From the NCBI RefSeq assembly GCF_050003625.1, contig NC_134401.1, positions 91,304,852 to 91,368,851 on the forward strand: a stretch of 64,000 bases of DNA, given 5' to 3'. Below the pieces are notes generated by a model, which was not told the DNA's origin, did not search any database, and saw only the letters and a list, made by a program, of their open reading frames with translations. This document shows positions 1-9,439 of the stretch, in pieces. Position numbers and translations under genes: made by a program. The stretch is from Haematobia irritans. Taxonomy: Eukaryota > Arthropoda > Insecta > Diptera > Muscidae. Positions within the stretch are counted from its first letter, which is position 1; every line of letters begins with the position of its first letter.

Positions 1-439
1 GTATGGTTTAAAAGTTCGTTAGCTAACGGAGCTTCATGAAAATTGGGGTTAATGAGTAATTTTAACTTTTTTTGTGTCACATAGGTTAAAAACAGAGTAA
101 GAATCCATAAAATGGTACAAATCATTAAAATCTTGCCGAAAAACATGCTAAATCCAATCTGAAAAAATTGTGAATTTTTGAAAATATTTGAGGTCAAACG
201 CTTCCTACAAGCGTTAGAATTCATTAAAAATTATAAAAATTATTTATTTGACAAAATATCACACAATTTTTTAATTTACATCCAAAACATTGAATTCGGA
301 TCACACCTAAAGAAGTGATGCAAACTCAGTGCAACGGCTGTTGAAATGGAGGACTTCCGTCCTATGACAAGCCCATGTTAAATTCATCGCTTCTGCGTCA
401 ATTTTTACCACTTCCGGATCCAACGCTTTTTTTGCTGGG
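1..439 (+). mobile_element. TIR element M1, right part
   Basis: Right-hand part of a non-coding TIR element that ends in TTTTTTTGCTGGG. It matches the complete copy at 42338-42909, including the stretches around AAAATGGTACAAA and GACAAGCCCATGTTAAATTC. No left terminus is visible, so the copy is truncated or continues beyond the window. Minisatellite begins directly after the terminal GCTGGG. It has no coding capacity, and the short minus-strand open frame here is not credible. Confidence 0.6.
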
Positions 440-1885
440 ATTTTATTCCTATAGAAAATTTTGCCAAATTTTATTTCTATAGGAAATTTTGTCAAAATTT
501 TATTCCTTGAGAAAATTTTGACAAAATTTTATTCTTAGAGAAAATTTTTTTCGGAACTTATTCCTTAGAAAATTTTGTCAAAACTTTATTCCCACAGAAA
601 ATTTTGTCAAAATTTCATTTCTACACAATTTTTTGGTCAAAAATTATTCTTAGAGAAAATTGTGTGTTTTTCTAATTCTCAGAGAAAATTTTGTCAAAAT
701 TTTATTCCTCGAGCAGATTTTGGCAACATTTTTTCCTGTAGAAAATTTTGTCAAAATTTTATTTCTATAGAAAATTTTTTCAAAATTGTATTCCTAGAAA
801 ACTTTTCAAAATTTTTATTCTTAGAGAAAATTTTGTCAAAATTTTATTCCTAGCGAATTTTTTGTCAAAATTTTATTCTTATAGAAAATTTTATCAAAAT
901 TTTAGTCCAACAGAACATTTTGTCAAAATTTTATTCCTATAGAAAATCTTGCCAAATTTTATTTCTATAGAAAATTTTGTTAAAATTTTGTTCCTATAGA
1001 AAATTTTGTCAAAATGTTATTCCTCGAGAAAATTTTGTCAAAATTTTATTCCTTAGAAAATTTTGTTAAAATTTCATTTCTAGAGATAATTTTGCCAAAA
1101 CTTTATTCCCACAGAAAATTTTGTCAAAATTTCATTTCTAGAGAATTTTTTGGTCAAAATTTTATTCCTAGAGAAAATTGTGTGTTTTTCTAATTCTCAG
1201 AGAAAATTTTGTCAAAATTTTATTCCTCGAGAAGGTTTTGTCAAAATTTTTTTCCTATAGAAAATTTTGTAAAAATTTTATTCCTATCGAAAACTTTTCA
1301 AAATTTTTTTCCTATAGAAAATTTTGTCAATATTTTATTCCTATAGAAAATTTTGTCAAAATTTTATTCCTATAAGGTGAGTACTATGTTCGTATTTTTC
1401 ACCAAATTAAAAGTACAAAAATCTATATGAAGACGATTATTTTTATAAAAAGTCTTGCGAAATAATGAATGGAAAAGATCTAAGGAATTAATTGTGAACC
1501 ATTTTGTATTTATAATTTAATTAAATTAAAAAAGTAACCGTGAAAATAAGCGGGTTTTCAGCTTGAAAACTGAACATAGTACTCAGCTATAGAAATTTTT
1601 TTCAAATTTTATTCCTATAGAAAATTTTGTCAAAAATTTATTTCTATAGGAAAATTTGTCAAAATTTTATTTCTAATGTTATTAGCGTTATATTCCTACA
1701 GAAAATTTTGTCAAAATTTTATTCGTAGCGAATTTTTTGTCAAAATTTATTGGTAGAGAAGATTTTGTAAAGATTTTATTGTTAAACTTTTGCCAACATT
1801 TTATTCCCAGAAAAAAAAATTGTCACAATTTCATTCCTAGAAATAATTGATCAAAATTTTTATTTCTATAGAAAATTTGTGAAGT
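440..1885 (+). repeat. 29-bp minisatellite, interrupted block 1
   Basis: Diverged tandem units built on TATAGAAAATTTTGTCAAAA followed by TTTTATTTC, with a 29-bp period. The array runs to about 1375 and resumes at about 1586 after a short TIR element. The repeated FYSYRKFCQNF-like peptides in its open frames are only translations of the repeat. The unit contains an imperfect palindrome centred on CTATAG. Confidence 0.9.
1376..1587. mobile_element. Short TIR element M2 inside minisatellite
   Basis: About 210 bp bounded by perfect 14-bp inverted repeats: TGAGTACTATGTTC at 1378-1391 and its complement at 1572-1585. It interrupts the 29-bp array, and TATA occurs on both outer sides, suggesting a TA or TATA target duplication. 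The interior is AT-rich and non-coding. I infer a MITE; the superfamily is not determined. Confidence 0.65.
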
Positions 1886-1904
1886 ACCTCTTAGGTGGAG
1901 AGGA

Positions 1905-2214
1905 ATATTTGGCAAAATCTGCGGCAATTGAAGCGAACTTGTCTTTATAGATCTAATCTTCAACATAGCCCCACAAAAATAGTCTAAAGGCTTCAAATCC
2001 CACGATCTAGTCGACCAATTGGCCGGTTCGATAAGAAGCGCCCGATGAACTTTCTTAACAGAGTACGAATTTCTATAATAAAATTCAATAACTTGCAAGC
2101 GTTGTTCATTTTTAAGACTGAAGATGTTTGACAGTGAAACAAAACACGAATCGTGTGTCAGCTACTTAAACCAGTGTTGCCAACAAAAGAGTATCTAACA
2201 AATAACCCTTTATA
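1905..2214 (-). pseudogene. Internally deleted mariner-group transposon remnant
   Basis: On the minus strand, a peptide starting MQVIEFYYRNSYSVKKVHRA matches the N-terminal helix-turn-helix start of mariner-group transposases of the DUF4817 type. It runs directly into ANWSTRSWDLKPLDYF, which corresponds to the third-aspartate region, so the middle of the transposase is missing. Downstream residues resemble the C-terminal side. At about 2195-2212 the terminal sequence read on the minus strand, AGGGTTATTTGTTAGA, resembles the TIR of the 55.5-kb element. The opposite end is lost next to minisatellite. It cannot encode an active enzyme. Confidence 0.7.
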
Positions 2215-2335
2215 CTAACATTGTCATTCCATTTGTAACGTATCGAAATACAGGTATGAAATCACACTAACTTCCGAACGAAACAAACTATCGGCTTGAA
2301 ACGTGCCACAAGTAACTGATATTGATGTGTGGAAG
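2215..2335 (-). mobile_element. HINE-A 3' end fragment
   Basis: Contains the HINE-A landmarks TTTGTAACGTATCGAAATA, ATCACACTAACTTCCGAACG and the GTGCCACAAGTA stretch, in minus orientation. The GTCY tract that normally separates them is deleted. It abuts the mariner remnant. Confidence 0.65.
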
Positions 2336-4261
2336 TCACAATTTTTTTACGATTTGCTTGCAATCTGCATTCTAGGGGTATTTTAAGTCCAAAATGGGCT
2401 TTATATCGCATGCGGCTTAGTGTTTGCACAGTGGGCCCCGTTGTAAAAATAGGTTGAAAAATAATTTTCCAATTTGAGTTTTCACAAAATTCTTTCTAAC
2501 AGGAACTTTAGCGGTTTTGAATGTTAATCTTAAGCCCTTTCCAATGAACCTGGTCTATATACAATACGCGGCTTAGTTTTTGCGTAGTAAACCTAATAGT
2601 AAAAATTCAAATTCTAATTTGAACAATTAAATTCGTATTTAAGCGACTGGCTAAGTTTTTTTTGCTGTGAATTTCAAATTCGAATTTATACCTCATTCAC
2701 ATTACACTTCCAAAATCGACATTAACTAGATTTCAACTGTCATTTGCTTTACAGAAATAGATTTCAAATCTACTTTTAGTGGATTTCGAGCCTAATGAGA
2801 ATGGGGTATTAGCTTCACACACATGTTCGTAAAGTGCTGAACTAAATTTTGAATAAATCGGTTCATGTTTTAATATAGACTACGCAGAGGCCGATCTTCC
2901 GATAGCATTACTTGAGACCATGGGAAAGGGTTTTCATTTATGTTGCTGGAAAATAATATTTTTATGGTCTTTATGCGCGCCTCAGATGGATTGGAAAAAG
3001 AAATTTGTATTGAAATCTCCAATGACATTATTGTCATATAATAGTTGGTTATAATTCTTCGGAAAAATAACACATGTTTGAGTTAAAAAAATCAAGAAAC
3101 ACTTTTCCAAAGCAATTGACGTTTTTTCGATGAACTTATGTTTCTCCAATTTAAAGATATCCACAGCAAGATCATCAAACATTTAAAGTTGTTTCAAATC
3201 TCATCATGAAATAAACAAAACAAAAATCCTTTGGCTTCCTCAATACACCTACAGTATGGACATAGTCACCTAATGTTTCAAAGGATAACAAGAACATCGA
3301 TAAAAACCGGTAAAACACCATCGCCCACAACGACCAAATGCTAACATAACCAAAATCAAATAGAAAACCGGCAAATGTGATGCTATGGGAGGGTTGTAAA
3401 AAAGATGTACAGCAGCACACAGCTCTTAACAATGGCATATATACCCACACACACACACACACTCTCTCACTCTCTCACACATATCTAGGAAATTCAATAG
3501 AACAATGTATGTTATGTGAGTTGTTAGCTCTGGCAATCAAACTGTTTGACTAAAGAACAGTGCTTGCTTTGCATGCCAGGATTAGAGTGGGTGCAATAGC
3601 ATGGAACACAGCAGCATAGAGCACCAAAAGACAGCTGTGAAATGTTAGGTGGTCGGTCTTCAATGTGTTAAGGATTTGTTTGTTAGTCAGGTCTTTGTAC
3701 GGATGCAAGGAACCAATGTCTAAGCACAGTATATGCTCGTTTGGTTTTCGGTATACGTGTCAATACACGCACTCACACACACACATCCTCAGTTAAACCC
3801 AACATTCAGGAGCAGTAGTGGTAACTGTGGTGGTTAAGAGCAAAGATTCAATTTCCCATTTGAGGGTTGACTATGAAAATTTAAAACCCATATTCAATTT
3901 CATTAGCAAACACTAATTAAAAAATACCAATGTGGAAAGTAAGGTGGTGAAAAAGGCTTGGTTACTGAAAAAATTCCATCTGAAATCGAGAGGCTATGAG
4001 AAATAAAAAGATATAGTCGTTCTTAATATGTTGAAAACAATTGCAAAAAAGACGACATAATTTGGTGAAATTCAAATAATTCATCTACTTTATTTATTTG
4101 TAAATCATAATAATAAACATTTAAGATATTTTATGCTATTATCAGTAAATTTACGTTAATTTAATTTATTTTTTTTCCTCCAGTTATTTATGGCCATAAG
4201 AAATCATTGAGAATCCATCCTTAATTCTTTGAATTAAAAAATAAATTGAATCAAATCAAAA
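2336..4261. other. Unassigned AT-rich sequence
   Basis: No credible gene seen. A CA/CT-rich simple repeat lies at about 3447-3482, with a second short CA run near 3768-3785. Open frames are short, overlap on both strands and lack recognisable motifs. It could be host intron or intergenic DNA. Confidence 0.5.
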
Positions 4262-4269
4262 GCTGAAAG

Positions 4270-5127
4270 ATGGCAGAGAAAGAGAGAAGGATACATGAGG
4301 ATCTTGCGACAGATACTCCAACTACTCAGACCCCCAGGAACAAGCGAAGTGCAGCCAGCGCAGCAGAAACAATCGAACGAAATATTGCCATCTAAAGAGG
4401 TGACTAAAGTTCGAAAATAAGTTTTCGGGTGCAAAAAGAGAAGAAACGAAGAGTAAACCAAGACCGATCCGATGCCGTCGCTATAAGTCACTGTGATAGA
4501 CACAGTTATGCAGACGTTTTGAGAAGTTTAAGGTATAAAGTGAATCTAAGGGAAGCAGAGGTGGAAGTGCAAACCATTCGGAAGACAAAGGCTGGACCCC
4601 TTCTCTTAGTGATGGGAAAAGGGGGTGACAAAGAGACCTTCCGTGAGACTATCACGACCAAAGGGGCCAAGAGAACGACCCGATGCCGTCGCTATAAATC
4701 CCTGTGATAGACACAGTTATACAGACGTTTTGAGAAGTTTAAGGTTTAAATGAATCTAAGGGAAGCAGAGGTGGCAGTGCAAACCTTTCGGAAGACAAAG
4801 GCTGGCCCCCCTCTTAGTGATGGGGAAAGGTGAAAACAAAGAGACCATCCGTGAGACTATCACGGAGACTACACACTGAAGAATCCATTAAGACTTCGAG
4901 TTCCAAGACTAGGTGGAGTGATGATAGTCCCTCTCTGCGTGTATGAAGTACAAAGAGATAGTCAAACGCTGTTTCCGTTGCTTTAAATCGGGACACAATC
5001 AATGGGATGGCGTAAAATGTGGAAGGACGGGCCACAAGATTAAGGAATGTACAAACGTCATTAAATGTTGCATTTGCTCTAAGAGCGAGGGCACAGTAGA
5101 AGATCACATGCCAGACTGCAAGTAGTG
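4270..5127 (+). pseudogene. R1 LINE ORF1 (gag-like) pseudogene
   Basis: An ATG at 4270 opens a frame (MAEKERRIHEDLATDTP) that stops at about 4395. A second stretch contains SYADVLRSL followed by EVEVQTIRKTKAGPLLLVM, typical of the conserved gag region before the zinc knuckles in R1-type ORF1 proteins. From 4943 a third frame carries CFRCFKSGHNQ, CGRTGHKIKEC and CCICSK, i.e. CCHC-type nucleic-acid-binding knuckles; the spacing of the first is disturbed. The family's protein binds element RNA. The gene is broken by stops, frameshifts and a 211-bp tandem duplication. Confidence 0.75.
4460..4880 (+). repeat. 211-bp tandem duplication inside R1 ORF1
   Basis: The segment beginning GATGCCGTCGCTATAA occurs at 4471 and again at 4682, and the similarity continues through the ACACAGTTAT, GGGAAGCAGAGGTGG and GAGACTATCACG landmarks. 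The two units differ by scattered substitutions and small indels, so the duplication is not very recent. Confidence 0.85.
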
Positions 5128-5823
5128 AAGTTCTTCTGAAAAGCACAGAACAAAAGTTGCACACGATCTCCTGCCCAAGGTTGTGAAACAGGAGGGCAAA
5201 AGCCTTTTTTTGGAAGGTTCAAGTGTGGTTCACTTTGGGTTTGGTGAACTACCAGAATTTTATCTGATAATTGATGGATAGTTTTGCTGCAAGTGGAGGA
5301 TGCTGATGAGTAATGTGGTAATTCCGAAACGTGCGTCCATCCAACCATCTTGCAGTCTATAGGGCTTTGTCCAAATAAATTTGACAAACATTATTTCCCT
5401 CTGTTGGTTAAGCTACTCTTGTAGTTCAGTCAACGCAATGGTTTTTAAGCTGAGATCAAAACAACAAATATGATTGAAGTATGTTACAAACCTACAATAA
5501 CAAAGCAAAAAGAATATTTAATTATTATAAGTGAGCAATATAGCAGTATGATAAATGGAGTTTTAATCGAATACGATTTTGGAACAGGTTCAATTTGATC
5601 TCCAACTTGCAGGCTATTAATAAGGGACAACGGTCGCGGAAATGGCGTCGTTTGGTTGCAGATGGCGAATTACCCGATTGTAACCTGCTTTCTAACTCTT
5701 AGTGATAGGATCGCTCACTTCCAGGCGAATGACATCGATGACTTTTCACGGCGACTGAGGGGAGAATGAGAACTACAGACCCAAGAGGAAGGAAGATTCT
5801 AAGATAGGGTCGCAAGGATAGAC
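5128..5823 (+). other. Interior of R1 copy 1, unrecognised
   Basis: It lies between the recognisable ORF1 knuckles and the endonuclease C-terminus, so by position it should hold the ORF1-ORF2 junction and endonuclease N-terminus. I could not recognise the expected endonuclease motifs. It has probably decayed or been partly replaced. Confidence 0.4.
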
Positions 5824-5912
5824 ATGCCTGTTTTGAATATTGGCTCTGCTACATTCCGGCTACCCGGTTGTGAGGGCGCCATTCCGGACGTTACTTTTGT
5901 GTCTGAGGACAA
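5824..5912 (+). pseudogene. R1 LINE endonuclease C-terminal fragment
   Basis: The frame from 5824 reads PVLNIGSATFR, then GCEGAIPDVTFVSED. This matches the conserved C-terminal strand of R1-type apurinic-like endonucleases (a thin stretch with an invariant DVTF motif). Stops follow almost at once. In intact elements this domain nicks target DNA to prime reverse transcription. Confidence 0.65.
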
Positions 5913-6049
5913 TAATTAGAAGATAAGAGAATCTCAAGTACTAGAGCCATACACAGGAACGTCAATAAGTTCTAAAGGTATGTTTTAATCTCTGAATTGG
6001 ACAGACACTTGGATGCCAACAATAAAGACCTCGTCATGAGGAATCCGCT

Positions 6050-6720
6050 AGCCAAAAATAAAATGCGAATCATCGTGGGAACTTTATTCCCTGTCTTTAT
6101 AACAGAGGAACAGCAAAATGCCGCCAAAAGTCTCAAGGAGAAGTAGGCACCCACAGAGGTCATTAAAGAGATAGCGACCAAACGATCCGAAACCCTACTT
6201 CCTATGTACAACAGCTTTCGTTGTACATAGGAAGTACGCACAACGTATATGTACCTATTACAGAAGTGCACATATGTAATAGGTACTTTTAGTTAATGTG
6301 GTATCACAATGGACTGAATAGTCTAAGTGAGCCTGACTCTTAACCGGGCTGCCACTTTAACCTAACCTAACCTATGTACAACAGCTGCCTAATAGAAGGT
6401 ATCTCTCCTAATGTGTGGAAAGAACAAAGGCTAGTTCATCAGGCCGGCCAAACTTCGCCATCGTCGTACAGACCATTATGCTGCTGAACACAGCTGGAAA
6501 ACTATTTGACCGGCTCATTAAATCAAGACTTGAGAGACAATATGGATTCAGACCTTGAAAATTGACACTAGGATCCCCCAAGGAAATAGCAGACGCCGTA
6601 CAAGCGGCACAACAAGGCAGTCACGATTCGAGATCTATACTTCTACAGTTGAGTCTAGATATTACGAACGAAGCCTAAGGATGTAAAATACACACTACAG
6701 ACAATATATCACATACCGAA
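6050..6720 (+). pseudogene. R1 LINE reverse transcriptase, N-terminal part
   Basis: The upstream portion reads FPVFITEEQQNAAKSLKEK and then MYNS. After the interrupting 154-bp insertion it resumes with CLIEGISPNVWKEQRLV, PSSYRPLC, NTAGKLFDRLI and RQYGFRP, the fingers/palm entry motifs of R1-clade RT. Near 6690-6720 TIYHIPKYL matches the segment before the RT core. One frameshift is visible at the YRPLC segment. The sequence stops at the HINE-A insertion. Confidence 0.75.
6201..6386 (+). mobile_element. 5'-truncated RNase H LINE 3' end with 16-bp target duplication
   Basis: The flanks CCTATGTACAACAGCT at 6201-6216 and 6371-6386 are identical and form the target-site duplication in the R1 RT frame. 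The insert (6217-6370) ends with the tail also seen at 22619-22698 and in the SINEs: ATCACAATGGACTGAATAG, then GGGCTGCCAC and a CCTAA-repeat tail. The insert start carries an inverted copy of the target. Confidence 0.85.
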
Positions 6721-6726
6721 ATACTT

Positions 6727-8408
6727 AAAAAAAAACAAGTACATACGGCCGTAAGTCGGCCAGGCCGAATCTTATGTACCCTCCACTATGGATTGCGTAG
6801 AAACTTCTATGAAAGACTGTCATCCACAATCGAATTACTTGGGTTGTGGTATCTTAAAACTTCTTAACATCGTTTTCAAAATTGTGAGTTAGTCCATACG
6901 TGGTATATATTAGACAAAAAAGGTATATATAGGTACGTCTTCAAATAATTACGAATCGATATGGACTTTTGTACGGTACGTAGAGAGCCACAATTGAAAT
7001 ATGGGGGTCGCTTATATGGGGGCTATATACAAGTATGAACTTGATATGGACCAATTTGTGTGATTGGGGATCGATTTATCTGAGGGCTACATATAAATAT
7101 AGACCAAAATGGACCTAGATAGTCATGGTTGTTAACGGCCATATACTAGAACAATGTACCAAATTTCAACTGACTCGGATGAAATTTGCTCCTCCCAGAG
7201 GATCCAAAACCAAACCTCGGGATCGGTTTAAATGGGGGCTATATATGATTATAGACTGATATGGACCACTTATGGAATGGTTGTTAAATATCATATTCTA
7301 CAACAACGTACAAAATTTCAATCAGATCGGATGAATGAATCAAATCTGGGGATCGGCTTATATAGGGGCTATATATAATTATGGACTGATATGAACCAAT
7401 TCCTGCATGGTTGTTGGATACCATATACTAACATCACGTACCAAATTTCAACCGAATCGGACGAATTTTGCTCTTCCAAGGGGCTCCGGAGGTCAAATCT
7501 GGTGATCGGTTTATATTGGGGCTATATATAATTATGGACCGATGTGGACCAATTTTTGCATGGTCATTAAAGACCATATACTAACACCATGTACCAAATT
7601 TCAGCCGGATCGGATGAAATTTGCTTCTCTTAGAGGCTCCGCAAGCCAAATCGGGGGATCGGTTTATATGGGGGCTATATATAATTATTGGCCGATGTGG
7701 ACCAATTTGTGCATGGTTGTTGGAGACCATATACTTACACCATGTACCAAATTTCAGCCGGATCGGATGAAATTTGCTTCTCTTAGAGGATCCGCAAGCC
7801 AAATCGGGGGATCGGTTTATATGGGGGCTATATATAATTATTGGCCGATATGGACCAATTTTTGCATGGTTGTTGGAGACCATATACTTACACCATGTAC
7901 CAAATTTCAGCCGGATCGGATGAAATTTGCTTCTCTTAGAGGATCCGCAAGCCAAATCGGGGGATCGGTTTATATGGGGGCTATATATAATTATGAACCG
8001 ATGTGGACCAATTTTTGCATGGTTGTTAGAGATCATATGATGACACTATGTACCAAATTTCAGTCGGATCGGATGAAATTTGCTTCTCTTAAGAGGATCC
8101 GCAAGCTATATTTGGGGGTCCATTTATATGGGGGCTATACGTAAAAGTGGACCGATATGGCCCATTTGCAATACCATCCGACCTACATCAATAACAACTA
8201 CTTGTGCCAAGTCGATAGCTTGTTACGTTCGGAAGTTAGCGTGATTTCAACAGATGGACGGGCGGACATTCTCAGATCGACTCAGAATTTCACCACGACC
8301 CAGAATATATATACTTTATGGGGTCTTAGAGCAATATTCCGATGTGTTACAAACGGAATGACAAAGTTAATATACTCCCATCCTATGGTGGAGGATATAA
8401 AACCCGAG
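6727..8408 (+). mobile_element. HINE-A copy a, complete
   Basis: Starts AACAAGTACATACGGCCGTA and carries the TCGGCCAGGCCGAA palindrome plus TACCCTCCACTATGG. It ends TCCTATGGTGGAGGATATAAAA, the inverted partner of that subterminal motif. The interior has 153-bp tandem units (ACCAATTT landmark at 7701, 7854 and 8007). The GTCY tract near 8258-8270 is contracted. It sits inside the R1 RT. The 200-aa plus-strand and 151-aa minus-strand open frames here are by-products of a stop-free period divisible by three. Confidence 0.85.
7540..8080 (+). repeat. 153-bp central tandem repeats of HINE-A
   Basis: Near-identical units at 153-bp spacing (51 codons) include ATCGGTTTATATGGGGGC, CATGTACCAAATTTCAGCC and ATGAAATTTGCTTCTCTTAG. 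The same spacing recurs in the other HINE families, although their sequence differs. Confidence 0.9.
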
Positions 8409-8417
8409 TTTTGATAT

Positions 8418-9409
8418 TTGCCACTATACAAGGTTCAATCCTCGGACCAGATCCCTGGAATGCAACATAAGACAAATTACTGAAGACAGATGATAATTCC
8501 TTGTGGGATACGCTGATGACATGGCCGCCGTGATAAGAGCGAAAAATACTGAAGATGCTCAATGCAAACTGCGCCAAACCATGATATGTGCGTATGATTC
8601 AAAATTAGCCACGCAAAACACCGAACTGCTACTACTAACAAGACCCCATCTGCCTCTAAAAATAAAGATACACATAGACGACATAGTAATCCTAACAAAG
8701 CTATCACTAAAAATGCCTGGGACTAAAGCTGGACTCTAAACTAGGGTACTCTTAGCAAACAAAGTACGCAACGAAAAGAGCTGATATGATAATGTGGCGA
8801 CCAAGCAGGGTGATGACAAACATAGGGGGCCCTCTTCCAAACAGAAGAAGGATACTCATGGAGATGACAAATAGTATACTCCTCCATGGATGTGAGATCT
8901 GGGCGACGACCCCACAGAGACGAACTAGAAAGAAAAAGCTGATTTCAGTACAGAGAACGGCAGCTCTGAAAATCACTTCAGCTAACAATACAGTATCAGG
9001 GGAAACCGAGTTAGTAATAACAGGTCCAATACCTATAGATATCGAGGTAGGATTGAGAGGCAAAAGGTATTCGATGTCAAACAATAAGGTGCGAGAGACT
9101 TTATTCGAACATCCAAAAAGAGACCAAGCATAAATGGCAGGAACAAGGCAAAATGCAGATGAACACGAAACGAAAATATTTATGGCCAAAGAGAAGATAT
9201 GGGGATGTAACATATTACAAAACTCAGATGTTCTCCTGTCACACCTACTTTCGAAAGTATATGTACCGTATGGCAAATTTAGCTCAGAAAATTGTAAGAA
9301 GAGGGCGTCGCGGATTATGCCGAGCATACATTCCTTAGATATAGCCGATAGGCAGAGCTGCGAAAAACGCTTGAAGATGCAATTGAGCATGTCTCTTCGA
9401 GAACTTTAA
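8418..9409 (+). pseudogene. R1 LINE RT active-site region and ORF2 C-terminus
   Basis: The frame at 8424 gives QGSILGPDPWN, followed by GYADDMAAVIRA: the YADD catalytic motif (second and third aspartates of the RT triad). Next come QTMICAYDSKLA and TELLLLTRP. After a frame change, MIMWRPSRVMTNIGGPLPNR and then CEIWATTP and VQRTAALK match the thumb. The final 91 residues (from 9134) match the tail of R1 copy 2, sharing the HSLDI and MSLRE segments. At least three frame breaks are present. HINE-A separates it from the N-terminal RT part. Confidence 0.8.
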
Positions 9410-9439
9410 TTAAATCGTGAACATTTTTGTGCGATTGTT

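Larger units (their letters stand above)
4262..9420 (+). mobile_element. Decayed R1-clade LINE, copy 1 (with insertions)
   Basis: The pieces below follow R1 order on one strand: ORF1 start, ORF1 zinc knuckles, endonuclease C-terminus, reverse transcriptase N-terminal part, RT active-site region, and ORF2 C-terminal region. Two later insertions interrupt it: a short RNase H LINE 3' end (6217-6370) and a complete HINE-A (6727-8408). Removing both leaves about 3.3 kb, so parts of the endonuclease and RT have also been deleted. Many stops and frameshifts show it is inactive. I infer one original insertion because domain order and strand are consistent, although chance juxtaposition of two R1 fragments is possible. 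Confidence 0.7.

Noticed and set aside
440..1885. CRISPR-like regular repeat array
   Set aside because: No distinct spacers: units are contiguous, degenerate and eukaryotic in context.
4814..5164. Minus-strand 116-residue frame and overlapping 5079-5387 frame
   Set aside because: Antisense of the R1 ORF1 zinc-knuckle region.
7542..8144. 200-residue open frame with repeated MWTNFCMV-type units, plus similar frames at 9723-10466, 49658-50596 and 53679-55136
   Set aside because: The 153-bp tandem period is divisible by three and stop-free on both strands, so long frames arise automatically in sense and antisense.
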